Part shown: positions 48,101 to 59,581 of the stretch, piece by piece | Numbering within the stretch: position 1 is the first letter of the stretch | Layout: every line of letters starts with the position of its first letter | From: Capsicum annuum | Taxonomy: Eukaryota > Streptophyta > Magnoliopsida > Solanales > Solanaceae | DNA length: 64,000 nucleotides | Assembly: GCF_002878395.1 (NCBI RefSeq) | Contig: NC_061115.1 | Coordinates: 214,309,779-214,373,778 of the forward strand | Direction: 5' to 3' | The notes under the pieces: generated by a model | The model's input: only the letters and a program-made list of their open reading frames with translations | What the model was told of the DNA's origin: nothing | Database searches by the model: none | Made by a program: the position numbers and the translations under genes

Positions 48101-49779
48101 CAAGTGATGTCTGTACATGTCAACTTCACCTCTGTATCAGCATTAAGATTATTCTGCAAAGAGTCAACAGGTTGAACAGATCCAATTTCAGAACCCTGAT
48201 TAGTCAGGCTGTCATCAACATGTGAAGCTGCATCATCACCATTTGGCAATGTATCCTGATCGAGAAAATCTAACCAGGTCGAATCATCCACCGTAGCCAA
48301 CTGCCCAGTCACACCCTCACAATTTCGCTCATAAGAGGACTTCTGAATGGAACATAAGTCCTGTGAAGTTAAACCCATATAATCGGCCATAACACCAGCA
48401 TCAATGAATTCTAGCAATGCATCAGAGGGAACTATCATTCCTTCAGAGACAGGTACTGTAGGATGCACATGGCTTAGAGATTTCTCTTCATTTCCTTGAG
48501 CACTTTGAGAATTAGGAGAAGCTGCATCTCTGCTAACTTTAGGAAGAACTTTTCCGCTTCTCTTTGGAGGTTTTGATATTTTGGCATTGGAGATTGATTG
48601 AGCTCCTTTAGATGGAGGTCTTATAGTCGGAACAGGCAACGAGAGATCCAAGAATGGCTCATAGACAACTGAAGTGTGCCCACACTCAAGACAACTAACG
48701 GTGCTAGAGAGTCGACCACCAAAGATGTCATCAACAAAAGTTGGATATGAACGTAGGGAGTTATCGCCATCCTGAGAAGATTTGTTTTGCTTTCTGAGGA
48801 TCAATTCCTCAGTACACAGACGATCAAGTAAACAACGAAGCAATTCGTGACTGTCCTGCTGTTGGTATCCTCGAAACTGTGGAGCCTTGGCGCATATTGA
48901 ACCAAACAAAGATTTTGGATTTATAGATTTTTGCAAGGAAGTCTCGTTGCTTGTCTCAGTAAAGAGATTCTTCAGAGCAACGGTAAGAGGACCAGAAAAA
49001 CCATCAAACTTAAGGAAGTAATCCCGTAGTCTATTCATTGCCAGTAGGTTCTGCATTATGGAATTGAAAAAACATGTGTTCCCTAAATTAACCAATCCCC
49101 TGATTACATAACCACCTTCTCCATCAGCACCAATAGAGGCAGAAGCTTCTGACTTAATCCCACTAGCGACACTCCCACTCCCAAACAAAACAGCTTCCAC
49201 ATCAACAGTAGGTCCTTCAGACGGACTTCTTTTAATCATCTTGAGAATGTACTCAAGTACATTTTTTTGTTCACTGCCATCCTCTACTTTCTTAGCACGA
49301 AGTAGTGTATTGCACAGAAAACACCAGCGCAGTTGAGGATTTTCAAACTGTACGGCTAGGGGGTGATGGTAATGCCTTGCATGCCGAACTGCATGGCTCT
49401 GAGGTGTAGCAGGGAGCCCAACACCTCCACACGAGAAATGTCCGCATACTAAACAGACCCAAATGGCTTTAGACTTCTGCTTGGGATCTGCACCTCCCTT
49501 ATTTTTTCCTTGTTTCCTACTTGCTCGTCTATCAGCTACTTCTTCCCTGCAATCCTCACACCTAACAGATTCCGACGACCCAAGTTTAGCAGAGACTTTG
49601 TCCACATTAATAACCTTATCAACATGTGGACATCCTTTTCTATCACTTACAACAACAGCTGCATCATCAGGAGAATCAATATTTGGACTGCTCTTTTCAT
49701 CAATAGGATTTGTAGATGCAACAGGATTCCGCGTTAGCTTTACACCACTACTGGCTTTTTTCTTAGCCCTTTTCCCCAT
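45191..49779 (-). CDS. Ubiquitin-specific protease, UBP1/UBP2 type
   Basis: Two exons: 49779-46601 (3179 nt) and 45425-45191 (235 nt); GT-AG, in phase; 1137 aa. It removes ubiquitin from conjugates. A UBP-type zinc finger (about residues 50-160) is marked by [36 protein letters not shown] and WCFLCNTLL and binds free ubiquitin C-termini. The USP domain starts with the Cys box [19 protein letters not shown] (Cys about 236), followed by [18 protein letters not shown] and CLECGHTS. A long acidic insertion (about 400-870) separates it from the second half ([20 protein letters not shown]). The His box [15 protein letters not shown] (His about 1084) and WYYASDSHV (Asp about 1112) are in exon 2. The zinc finger plus split USP arrangement matches Arabidopsis UBP1/UBP2. 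The insertion contains a perfect-frame tandem duplication. All catalytic residues are present. Confidence 0.93.
45497..45705. mobile_element. Short Mutator-like MITE in the UBP intron
   Basis: A 209-bp near-perfect foldback starts CGGAAAAGGAACAAATATAG and ends GTCCCTTTTCCG. The 9-bp target duplication TACTAGAAA lies at 45488-45496 and 45706-45714 and is exact. Its ends match those of the 784-bp element at 36844, so both belong to one family. Confidence 0.87.
45946..46075 (-). mobile_element. TS-type SINE in the UBP intron
   Basis: CAACAACAACGTACCTAATG, then CTGGGGAGTGTAG, CCTTACCCCTACCTCGTAGA and GGCTGTTTCCGATAGACCCT, run nearly the full SINE in reverse orientation. Confidence 0.75.
46344..46520 (+). 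mobile_element. tRNA-derived SINE (family A) in the UBP intron
   Basis: GTGGCTAGTGGTCAATGAAG and CTCAGGTTGAAATCCCAACG give the tRNA-like A and B boxes; the body continues AGCTTTTGTGGACAAAGTTA and ends shortly before exon 1's donor at 46600. The tail is truncated. Confidence 0.7.
47757..48440 (-). repeat. In-frame 342-bp tandem duplication in UBP exon 1
   Basis: Two adjacent 342-bp units encode about residues 450-563 and 564-677. Shared blocks include [13 protein letters not shown] versus [40 protein letters not shown] and [12 protein letters not shown]. They are about 75-80% identical in protein. The unit length, 114 codons, keeps the frame. Confidence 0.92.
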
Positions 49780-49829
49780 TATTCCCTAAAAACAACCTCA
49801 GAAATCAAATGAATTCAACTTGCAAACAC

Positions 49830-49990
49830 TACTACAACAGCAACAATAACAACAACAAAACCAATGCAATTCCACATGTGGGATTTGGGGAAGGTAGAGT
49901 GGAAGCGCAAGCCTTACCCCTACCTTTGGAAGGTAGGGAGGTTGTTACCGAAAGACCCTCGGCTGAACAAACAGTGGAAAAGAGGCAACA
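49830..49990 (-). mobile_element. TS-type SINE just upstream of UBP
   Basis: CAACAATAACAACAACAAAA, ATTCCACATGTGGGATTTGG, GCCTTACCCCTACCTTTGGA and GTTGTTACCGAAAGACCCTC show a nearly full SINE in reverse orientation, its 3' tail 50 bp from the UBP ATG. It therefore forms part of the UBP 5' region. Confidence 0.75.
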
Positions 49991-50234
49991 GAAACAACAA
50001 GAAGATAACAAGATACCAAGGCGAAACAACAGACAGTGATAGAACATTTTTACACTATTTTTGCATTTTAACTGGTTATATTAAGCTACCTAGAACCTTT
50101 TTACGGCTACCAATCTGCACCTACTACGGAGATTTACTTGTGATTAGCTTTTCATTGACCAAGATTGCACAAGTATTTTAGACATCAGAAGTGTATACAA
50201 AAGTTAAGCTCAAACCAAATACAGTAAACAAAAC

Positions 50235-50735
50235 ATTCTACTCCCTCCATTTCAATTTGTTTGTCTTACTTCCCTTTTTAGTTCGTTTAAAAAAGAACGT
50301 CTCTTTTTGGAAACTCTTTAATTCAACATTCCACATGACATGTTCATGATCACTAGATTAAAGGACATTTTGGTACATTCTACATATATCTAGTTTAAGA
50401 CCATCAGATTCAAAAGTCTTTACTTTCTTAAACTCCGCCAAGACGGTGTGTGTGTGTATGTAACTGACTAGTCAAGTTGACATATACAACAACATAAGAC
50501 CAATAAACTACCTTACCCTACCTTCCACATGACATGTACATTCTACGTATATTTAGTTTAAGACCACCAGATTTAAAAGTCTTTTACTTTCTTAAACTCT
50601 GCCAAGCCGGGGGTGGGGGTATATGTAACTGACTAGTCGACATATACAACAACAACATACCAATAAACTACCTTACCCTACCTTTGTGTGGTAGAGAGGT
50701 TGCTTCTGATAGACCCTTGGCTCAAAAGAAGTGTA
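50235..50735. mobile_element. Stowaway-like MITE remnant, internal duplication, SINE
   Basis: CTCCCTCCATTTCAATTTGT near 50241 is a Stowaway-type left end, but the right end is lost. A block (CACATGACATGT...AAAGTCTTTACTTTCTTAAAC) near 50330-50440 is repeated at 50525-50610, each followed by a G/T-rich run. At 50655-50725 is a truncated TS-type SINE (CAACAACATACC, GCTTCTGATAGACCCTTGGC). Confidence 0.6.
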
Positions 50736-50738
50736 ACC

Positions 50739-51693
50739 TGTCAAATTAGTCCTTGGGCCTAGCTCAAACTCCAAAAGCTAACTCAAAGGGAGCAGGATTA
50801 CCCAAGCTGTAAAAGGATCCCAAGAATTTTATCTTTGTCCGATGCGGGACACATTTCCTCAACACCCCCCTCATGCCTAAATCCAGACATTCTCTATCTG
50901 GGGTTTCACTGTCTTATCCAGAGCGTGATATTCAGAGACCAGGAGTGTATCCACAAACCCCCCAGACAATCCGAGGCGCCATGTCGGACCCGATGGGCCT
51001 AGCTCTGATACCATGTCAAATTAGGTCTTAGGTCTAACCCACACTCCAAAAAGTTAGCTCAAAGGAATTATCTAAGTCTTATAAAAAGCCTAGGAATTTT
51101 ATCCAAGTCCGATGTGAGAAAGTTTTTCTCAACACCCCCTCATGGGCGAATCCAAACATTCGTTATTATAGGCCTGACTCCGATACCATGTCAAATCGCA
51201 CTTGAGCCTAACTCAAACTTCAAAAGTTCGTTCAAAGGAGGATTGTCCAAGCCTTATATCAAGCCCAAGAATTTTATCCTAGTTCGATGTGGGACACTTT
51301 TCTTCAACACCCCCTTGAGAAGCTAGCTCAAAGTAAAGAGAATTATCCAAGCGGCCAAGCCTGATATGAAGCCCAAGAATTTTATCCTAGTTTGATGTGG
51401 GACAACTTTTCTTCAACAACCCCCTCCCCCCGCCCAAATCCGAACATTCTTTATCTGGGGTTTCACTGTCCGGTCTGGAGCGTGATATACAAGAACCGGA
51501 GTACATTGCAACCCCCACAAAGTCGCGGGCCGCCACATCAAACCCAGTGGTCTAGCTCTAATACCATGTCAAATTAAGTCTTGGGTCTAACTCGCATCCT
51601 AAAAGCTAGCTCAAAGTAACGAGAATTATCCAAGCATTATAACGAGCCCAGGAATTTTATCCTAGTCCAATGTGGGACACTTCCCATCAAACA
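50739..51693 (-). mobile_element. TRIM retroelement concatemer, five LTRs
   Basis: LTRs (plus coordinates): 50739-50864, 51014-51134, 51189-51309, about 51316-51418 (partial), 51567-51693. Each reads TGTCAAATTAG...TCAACA on the plus strand; in element sense they start TGTTGAGG with GTGTCCCACATCGGAC. Between them are internal segments ending GCTCTGATACCA, the inverse of the initiator-tRNA-Met primer site TGGTATCAGAGC, and starting with CCCCCCTCATG, the inverse of a polypurine tract. The whole 955-bp unit is flanked by a perfect 5-bp duplication, TAACC (50734-50738 and 51694-51698). One internal segment is shortened (51135-51188). There is no coding capacity. This structure defines a terminal-repeat retrotransposon in miniature. 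Confidence 0.9.
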
Positions 51694-51698
51694 TAACC

Positions 51699-53142
51699 AA
51701 CACTTAATTAATCGAATAATAGGACAGCAAAATAGCAAGATACATAACAACAGTGGATAGTAATACGCATCGAAGAATAAGAAACTACGTGCTAACTAAA
51801 TAATTCAAGTTAACACAAAGAACCACAAAGTTCTAATTAACTCAGTCCACAATAACAAAAAATAAATAAATAATTGTGGTTAAAATTTCGATTTTTCATT
51901 CCAACAAATCCAAAAAACAAATCTTTAATACATATATAAACTAAATCTTATTACTAAAAAGGGTACCCAAGTATATAAGTAAAAGAGAAGGCATTTACCA
52001 GAAACTCTATGGAGAAAAAAGGCAGAGATATTTTTCAGTAAATTTCAAAAGATTCGAATAAATATTTGTTTATAAGTTATTCAAGTGGGGTTGGGGGTGG
52101 GGGTAGCGTGGGGGTGGGGTGGCAAATTCAAAAATCATAATATGGCAAGCCCTAGTGTCGTTTGGTACGCGGTATGGGATAGTCATTCATAAAAATACAA
52201 TTTGTTTCTTTTTCTCCTAAACGATTTGGGTTTACTAATACTTGTTTCCTACTAAGAAGAGGTATCACTAAAAATTGAAAAAAAAAAAAAATAGTTTTAG
52301 CAAATTTTATTTTCTTTTGTTTTATTTTTGGAGCACCTTTAAAGCTCGACAAGGATATAATTTTAGATACGAGAATATGAAAAACCAAATTTAATTAGGA
52401 TAGAAGGTTAGTAGGTAGTTGAGCGTTGTATATTCACCTACTATTTTATTTTTCAATTTTACTGTAACTTTTTTATTTGGTTTCAATTACCATATTATTA
52501 GTTATTGTTATTGTTCTTTTCGTCTTTAGTTTTAGCAAGACTTGTGAATTATTGTATTTCTTTTCTACTCGTAAAACTTACATAAACCCCCAATAAATTT
52601 ATCCCTAATTATTTCTTATTCCTAGTCTTTGTTAAATTACAAATAATTTCTTAATTTGTAATTTTTAGATACATAACTAGCATTTGGATACATAATTTTG
52701 AAGTTGAGACACATTGATTTCTAAAATTATTTGATCGAAATACATAATACATTAATTAAAATTATGTATCTGAAAATTTATGTGTGTCTCCAGCTTTTTC
52801 TAAAAAAATGGGGGAGGGGGGCGGAGGGATTTAGGTAATTAATGAAAATGATAGGAATTTTATGTAATTTAATAAAGATAGATGTTGTTAAATTTTTCCT
52901 TTATAAATTGATAAAATTGAAACAAAGAACATTTTCAAACAAAAATATCAAGGGTAGGATTACATCTAGCATCTTATATTACAAGTAACCAATAAAAAAA
53001 CATTTAAAATCCAACATGGGATAATTAAGGATTAAAAGTCTCTACCAATAATTTTTTTACATTCTTGAACAAGGATCTTTCATTCATATGGAAATAAAAG
53101 TATACTAATCAATTAAGTACCACAATTAAGCTAATTAATTAA
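51699..53142. other. AT-rich spacer downstream of pectinesterase
   Basis: No gene recognised. GTCGTTTGGTACGCGGTATG near 52158 looks like one end of a MITE, and a G-rich run is near 52090. The right part should carry the pectinesterase 3'UTR. Confidence 0.4.
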
Positions 53143-56100
53143 CTATAGTACTTTGAGGGGTTGACTCATAATCCAATCCTCACCATCAATGAATGAAAGG
53201 CTTGTTAATTTTTGTAACTCATGTTGACTCAACTTGGCTTTCCATGGCACTCTTTGTCTTGTGTTTGATCCAATTCCATTGCAATTTACTTCACAAAATG
53301 TCAAGTGATTCCTATAATATAAACAAATGACACCAATGGTTATAACTATGATGATAATACATATAAAATTGACAATAAAAAAGCTTAAGAAAAATAGCCT
53401 GGTGTATTAAATTTCTGCTATATATGTACGTATGAGATTTAGCAAGAGGCAAATCACATCAGGTTTATTTTGCAGAATCATATCAAGTATTTAACGTGTA
53501 ACGTCATAATCACATAAAAAATTTTACCAGGAAAAATGTCAACTAACCTTGTGATAGAATGATAAAGGAGCGATAAACTGTAGAAATAACATTCACTGAT
53601 CACTTTTCAGTTTTCGGATTCCATAACTGAAGTTCATGATAATGTCGATAGAATTTGAAACTTCATGACTATAGTACTTCAGTTAAAATAGATAAAAAAT
53701 GACTATACGCGATTTTACCCCACTAAAACCCTCTTTAATCTATGTGAAGTTTCTAATATACAGATCAGGCTTGTGAATTCTGAATATCAAATCAAGTCAA
53801 CTCCAAGCATACATCGAATGACCGTTAAACAAAATAGATTTTACAAATAATATAATTTTGTCATTGTATATTATAGAACTAGAATTTACTCTTCAATTTG
53901 AAAAGTGACTTAAATATAAGTTAAATGTCGATAGAATTTGAAACGAAACTATATCTACTTCAATTGAAATAGATGAAAAGTAACTATACGGCGAATTTTA
54001 CCCCACTAAAACCTCTTTTAGTCTATATGAGGCTTCTAATATTCAAATCAGGCTAGTGAATTCTGAATATCAAGTCAATTCAACTCCAAGCATCGAATGA
54101 ACGTTAAACAAAATAGATTTTACGAATGATGTAATTTCGCCAGTGTATATAAGTTAAATATAGGACGGAAACTTACCCTTGTCCAGTGAAAAACAACTGT
54201 ACGTGAACTTTACCCCACTAAAACCCTCTTTAATTTAGTCTATATGAAGCTTCTAATATACAAATCAGGCTAGTGAATTTTGAATATAAAGTCAAGTCAA
54301 CTTCAAGCATCGAATGACCGTTAAACATAACAGATTTTTACGAATGATGTAATTTCGTCAGTGTATATAAGTTAAATATAATACGGGAACTTACTCATGT
54401 CCAATGAAATTCCAAGCAGACCAACCTTGTGGAACAACAATATTTGACATGGAACAATTATAGAAAAGTACCCTAGCATATGCCCTCCATGGCCTTCCTA
54501 AAAGAGTAAGTCCATTTCCAAAAATTGCACTATCTTTGAAAACAAATCCACTTTGATCATTTAAACTTGTTCTTCCTTGTGCTGTAATTGATCCTATTAT
54601 TCCATTTAATACTCCTGCATTTACTGATATAATACATCTCTGCATATATAAAACAAAAAAACAAACAAAAATAGAGTTAAATACAAGTAATGTTAATTTC
54701 ACCTAAAAAAAGTTCAGGAGATAATACGACCCCCCGAATAAAAAGAATTGTGTATTTGGTATTTCGGTCGCAGGTTGTGGGGGTACTTATGAATTTTCTC
54801 TTAAAAATACAATCAACTTTTCGTAACAAGCCCAATATGCTATACATCTGAGATCGCCAAATGCTCGGAAATTCCTCTATTCAATTCTTTTGCTTCTCCT
54901 TGTTGCTGAATATCTTGTTCGTATGCATCTTCTCTTTATTTTTCGGGCCTCTAGTGAGTTAGAGACAGAGTTATACATAATTTGGGCTCTAATATATCAT
55001 AATCAAACAGTTGCACAAAATGTTGTGTATGTATATATATATATATATATATATATGACCAATTAAATAAAATAGTGTAACCGCAAGGGCGGTCGATCGA
55101 GTTGGTGGAGCATGTAATCTCATTTAGGGTTTCAGGTTCAAGTGTAGTTTACCGACTATCCCACTAGAGCGGGATTTATCTTGTGTGCACCCAAAGGATA
55201 GCAGATCGATGATAGAGACTTTGAATTTTCTAATAAAAATAAAATAAAATAATAATAATAAAATAAAATTAATAAAATAAAATAAAATAATAATAATAAT
55301 AATAATATTTCACCTCATAAATAGATTGGCCATCACCAAAGATGAAATCAACAGCTCCAACAATAGTGCAAAGCTTGAAATAGTGTCTTCCTTGTACGTC
55401 CCATAATGTATCTTGTACTCCAATAAATCCACATCTATAAAATGTTGATTTATCTCCAGAAATCATTGCTGCCACTGCTTGCATCAAAACATTTCCTTTT
55501 GGAGGAATGTTATAAGAATTCTGAATATTAAAAATAAACATTATTAAATTAAAAAATAAATTAATCACTACTAACAAAACGCGAATTTATAACTTGAGGT
55601 TCCGACAAGAATGCTGGTAAAACTATTGTCATGTGACTAGAAGGTTATAAGTTAGAGTCGTGTGGAATTAGCCTCTTGCAGAATGGAGGGTAAGATTACT
55701 AAATGTAGATCTTTGTGATCTGGTTCCTCTTCGGACCCCACAAATAGCATGAGCTTAGTGCACTGGACTAGTACTCTTTGTTTTGACAAGAATGCTGGTA
55801 AAATTGTTGTCATGTGACCAGAAGGTTAGAGGTTAGAGTCGTGTGGAAACCACCACTTGCAGAATGGAGGGTAAGACTACTAAATGTAGACCTTTGTGGT
55901 CTGGTCCTTCTCCGAACCCCACAAATAGAAGGAGCTTAGTGCACTGGGCTACTCTTTATTTCGACAAAAATGCTGGTAAAATTATTGTCATGTGACTAGA
56001 AGGTTACAAGTTAGAGTCATGTGGAAACAGCCTCTTCCAGAATGGAGGGTAAGACTACTAACTATATATCTTTGTGGTCCGATCCCTCTCCGGACCCCAC

Positions 56101-57644
56101 AAATAGCTTGGAGCTTAGCGCATTGGGTTACTCTTTGTTCCAACAAGAATCAGTTCTAAATATGGGATTTCCAATAGAAAGTAAGGCAGAAAGTTCAGAA
56201 ACGGAGCCAGAATTTCAACTAAGGGGTTCAATAGTTAAAGAAAATCTAGAGCTACTATAGATACATAAAAATAATTTTAATATGTATAAATGGTATATTT
56301 TTTTGTCGAAGGGGGTTCGGATGAATCCCCTAGCCAAAGGCTGGCTCTGCCCCTGGCGGAAACGTTTCTGACAAGTCAATTTCTGATGAATTCCGTCAGA
56401 AATTCGCGTTTTTCAATAGTAAATAAAAGATCAATAACAAAGATAAAGTGACAGACATATAAAAGAAATTGATTCATCATCGTAACAGAAGTTTAAAATT
56501 GTTGGGTTTTTTTTTTTTGTCTTACTATAAATGTTATGCTCTTAACAATTGTATAATCAGCTTCAGAGATGAATGTAGCATCAATAGCAATATTGTCATG
56601 ACCATTCCATGTCACATTTGTTTTTCTTTTTCCTTCTCCTTTGAGATAGATATATGGCTTCTCTCTAGGGATTTTTACTTGTTCCCTGCCCATAATTTCA
56701 CTTCAATTAGTCAAAAATCGTGAATTTCAGATAAGTTAAGGTCGGCTATATGAATCTCAATATAAAAAAGTTCTCTAACAAAGGTTAGAAACTCTTTATA
56801 TTTTCTATTGATATGTAAATAAGACACAACAACAACAACAAACATGGGTAGAGCTAGAGGGGCGGAAAGGAGTTCATTTAAATTCACTTCGTCGAAGGTC
56901 ACATTGCATATATAAGGTAAAAAAAATAATTGTGTGTATATACTGTAGATATAGAACTCCTTAATGAAAATTCTGTTTCTGTCATTACTAGTAACAATAA
57001 CTACTACATCTCACTCCCAAACAAGTTGAGATCTACTACTACATTTTTTTTTAACAATTTTTTTTTTCTAATATATAGTACTAGAAGTTATATACATTGG
57101 ACATAAAGTAATAGTAAACGTACTAACATGACTAAAATCAAATGAGCAAAGTGTTTTTTAAAAACAGTAACATATATACTCGATGTAATCTCACAAACTG
57201 AGTCTTGGAAAGTGATGTGTATGTCACCTTACCCCTACCTCTTGTTCAGATAGATAGGTTGTTTCCGATAGCGACTTTCGCAGAAGTGAACAAACCATAT
57301 AAAAAAATAATGAAGAAAAGAACAGCAGTAACAGCATATATGTACGATAATCGAAGAAAAGAAAACAACAGGTAGAAAAATAGTGAGTACCTATATGTTC
57401 CAGCTTTGATGTAAATACATATCCAATTTTCGTTATATTGAGGAACAGAATCAATTGCTGATTGAACAGTTGAATAATTTCCATGACCAAATGGATCAAC
57501 ATATATTGTTGGTAAATTACTTATCATTTTTTTTCTCCTATAATTATAACCTCTTTGAATTCTTAAATTTTCTTGTTCAGAAAATCCATTAAAGAAGAAA
57601 AGAAAAAAAATTATGTAGCAAAAAAAACATTGAAAAGAAGCCAT
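53143..57644 (-). CDS. Pectin methylesterase, type II, 5 exons
   Basis: Exons: 57644-57391, 56685-56526, 55520-55314, 54639-54395, 53311-53143; GT-AG and in phase; 1035 nt or 344 aa. It demethylates homogalacturonan in the wall (CE8). The ATG at 57644 opens a signal peptide ([20 protein letters not shown]). There is no PRO/inhibitor domain, so it is group 2. Catalytic features: Gln about 152 in [13 protein letters not shown]; Gln174 and Asp175 in [10 protein letters not shown]; Asp196 in [12 protein letters not shown]; Arg256 and Trp258 in [32 protein letters not shown] is the typical start of the beta-helix. The protein ends [14 protein letters not shown]. All key residues are present. Introns hold a SINE array, microsatellites and tandem repeats. 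Confidence 0.93.
53620..54400. repeat. Tandem repeats in pectinesterase intron 4
   Basis: Three diverged units share CGATAGAATTTGAAAC, TTTACCCCACTAAAACC and ATCGAATGACCGTTAAAC. TTACCCCACTAAAA blocks lie near 53718, 54001 and 54213. The unit ending near 54175 repeats the exon 4 donor region (ACTTACCCTTGTCCAGTGAA against ACTTACTCATGTCCAATGAA), making a decoy splice donor. Confidence 0.75.
55026..55315 (+). mobile_element. SINE with flanking microsatellites
   Basis: A (TA)n run near 55031-55058 precedes a tRNA-like head (GGCGGTCGATCGAGTTGGTG; GGTTTCAGGTTCAAGTG) at 55080-55235, which ends in AT-rich (AATAA)n and (AAT)n tracts up to the exon 3 donor. The element differs from the other SINE families here. 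It lies in pectinesterase intron 3. Confidence 0.65.
55598..56150 (+). repeat. Three tandem Au-like SINE units
   Basis: Units start near 55600, 55785 and 55962, each with GACAAGAATGCTGGTAAAA, GTCATGTGACTAGAAGGTTA, TTAGAGTCGTGTGGAA, CTCTTGCAGAATGGAGGGTA, CGGACCCCACAAATAG and GAGCTTAGTGCACTGG. The body follows the Au-type SINE (AGGTCACGGGTTCGAGCC ... GCGCATAGCGGGAGCTTAGT) in plus orientation. Periods are about 185 and 177 bp. A start of a fourth unit is at 56138. It lies in pectinesterase intron 2. Confidence 0.8.
56195..56365. mobile_element. Small inverted-end repeat element
   Basis: ACGGAGCCAGAATTTCAACT and, at the other end, CTAGCCAAAGGCTGGCTCTGCCCC: the GGAGCCAG/CTGGCTC pair is inverted. 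Similar elements are widespread in Solanaceae. Ends and target duplication are uncertain. Confidence 0.4.
57180..57290 (-). mobile_element. TS-type SINE fragment in pectinesterase intron 1
   Basis: GATGTAATCTCACAAACTGA, CCTTACCCCTACCTCTTGTT and GATAGGTTGTTTCCGATAGC follow the SINE in reverse orientation; the middle is diverged. Confidence 0.6.
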
Positions 57645-57865
57645 TTTCACAAGAAAAATATAACAAAAAAGATGAAGAACAAATAAAAAGAAATACTCGA
57701 ATTTTCAACTCTATATGAGGTGCTTATGATTTTTTCTTGGAAGAAAATTAAAAATGTAATATATATAAGTTTAAGTAAAGAAATTCTTTCATTTACTTGA
57801 TTTGCAAAATCTGCTCTAAAATGTAAAAGTAATTTTCTTGAAGACTTTTCCTTAATTTTCTTTAG

Positions 57866-58096
57866 TAGTATTCTCTCTGTCCCAAAAATAATTTCAGGAT
57901 CAACCGATATTAACATTGACCAATATTTTTTAGAAGAAAAATTGCAACATATACTTTTCGTGTAGTTTTCGAAGAACTAAGTTTTAATCTTGAATTGTTA
58001 AATTAATATAATTTATTTTAACTTCGAATATTAGTCAAAATTGACTCTCCGTAGACCGTAAGCGAAATATAACAAATATTTTAGAACGGAGGAGTA
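57866..58096. mobile_element. Stowaway-like MITE upstream of pectinesterase
   Basis: TTCTCTCTGTCCCAAAAATA on the left is inverted as TATTTTAGAACGGAGGAGTA on the right, with inverse arms containing GTCAATTTTGAC-like blocks. It is noncoding and diverged. It begins about 220 bp upstream of the ATG. Confidence 0.6.
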
Positions 58097-58589
58097 ATTA
58101 TTAATTTTTTAGAGAATATCTTTGATGAAGATTTTGTTTCCATTGATTGATTTTAATCGATCTTTTATAAAATTAGATGAGAGTTAATATGGAAAGTGAA
58201 TGGGTGAGGAGGACAATAGCAAATTTGGAAAAAAGATTATTTTCCTACGGAGAAATTGGGAAGTGGTTTTTCTTAAAATGTAAAATGAATAAAGTATTGG
58301 TGATTTAAATTAAAAAAAAAATAAAAATTAAAGGCATAAAATCTGTACTTGTTTAGAAAATACGAACGTGAATAATAGTACCTAATCATTTATTTTTTTC
58401 ACGAGATGAACCTTAATTATGATAATAACTCCATGGCTTTTTAAATCATTTTTTTCTTAAATTTTGTTCACTTTTCATTAAAATATGTGATATTCATCCA
58501 TTTCTTTTTACTCGTCTGATATATTAAAAATGATTTATTTATTTTTATTTGTCCATTTTAATAAATTAAGAGAGAAAAATTTTCTTCCA

Positions 58590-58850
58590 ATTTTATCTTT
58601 ATTCTTAAATAATCAAATTTCTCAATTAATTTTTTTTTTCAATTTTATCTTTATCCTTAAATAATCAAATTTCTCAAACTTATTGGAATAGTCCCAGTGA
58701 TCAAATGTACAACAACATACTCAGTGTATTCCCCACATAGTGGAGTCTGGAGAGGGTAGAGTGTATGCATACCATACCACTACCTCAGGTAAAGTAGAGA
58801 GGTTGTTTCCGATAGACCCCCGGCTTAGAACCGATAACAGTATAACAAAC
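58590..58850 (-). mobile_element. TS-type SINE beside a 60-bp tandem repeat
   Basis: At 58712-58850, CAACAACATACTCAGTGTAT, GTGGAGTCTGGAGAGGGTAG and GTTGTTTCCGATAGACCCCC show a nearly complete SINE in reverse orientation. Just before it (58590-58680) a TTTTATCTTTATTCTTAAAT-type unit occurs twice. Confidence 0.75.
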
Positions 58851-59162
58851 ACAAAAGATAAGTGCAAAATAAACTGACATTCACTAGCAACAAGATAATA
58901 CTATCACCACAAGATAAAAAAAAAAAGAACTATCTAACCTAAATCATAGACATCACACAGCACCACGCATAAAAAATTACAGACACAAAAGAGCGCTCCC
59001 TTATTGTTACCGACGCACTCCCACCCCTCACCCCATCTAGTGATGAAAGGTAGATTTACAAAATATAGATAATTTAGTAAAAATATTCAATTATTATTGT
59101 ATAGAAGAAAGAACAAAAATCATAGTGAATAAATAAAAGGGAACATAGTAATTTATGTGTTT

Positions 59163-59250
59163 CACATGAGGCAGTGGTATGAACTGCGTACACTCTATCC
59201 TTCCCAAACTCCATTAGGTGGGAATACACTGAATATGTTATCGTTTTTGT
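59163..59250 (+). mobile_element. TS-type SINE fragment, plus orientation
   Basis: GGCAGTGGTATGAACTGCGT, ACACTCTATCCTTCCCAAAC, TAGGTGGGAATACACTGAAT and ATGTTATCGTTTTTGTTGT show the 3' half of the SINE ending in TTG-like repeats, opposite in orientation to the copy at 58712. Confidence 0.65.
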
Positions 59251-59581
59251 TGTATAATAATTTACGTGCTTCGAGATGGCGTCAAATCGCCATGCAAATT
59301 GATAATACTAATGTAGTTTATGTGTACGGCTCGGAAAGCATTGTGCCTCATCGGAATAATATATTGTTGAACACATTCATCACCTCTTAGCTAGGAACTA
59401 GTTATGACAGAATTTTGTTCTTTTAAAATGTGTTAATAAAAAGTAAAAATATGCACTAACTTAAATAAATTTAAAACTTGGATCAAGTTTGCTACTCTTA
59501 CCTATTCTGAGCTTTTGTTAAATACTTCAATTATTGTTCAAGAAGTTACAACTAATCAAATGACATGACAAGAATTAATTA

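Noticed and set aside
46910..49789. Plus-strand frames of about 75-110 codons opposite the UBP gene
   Set aside because: They are antisense shadows of a long, well-supported exon.
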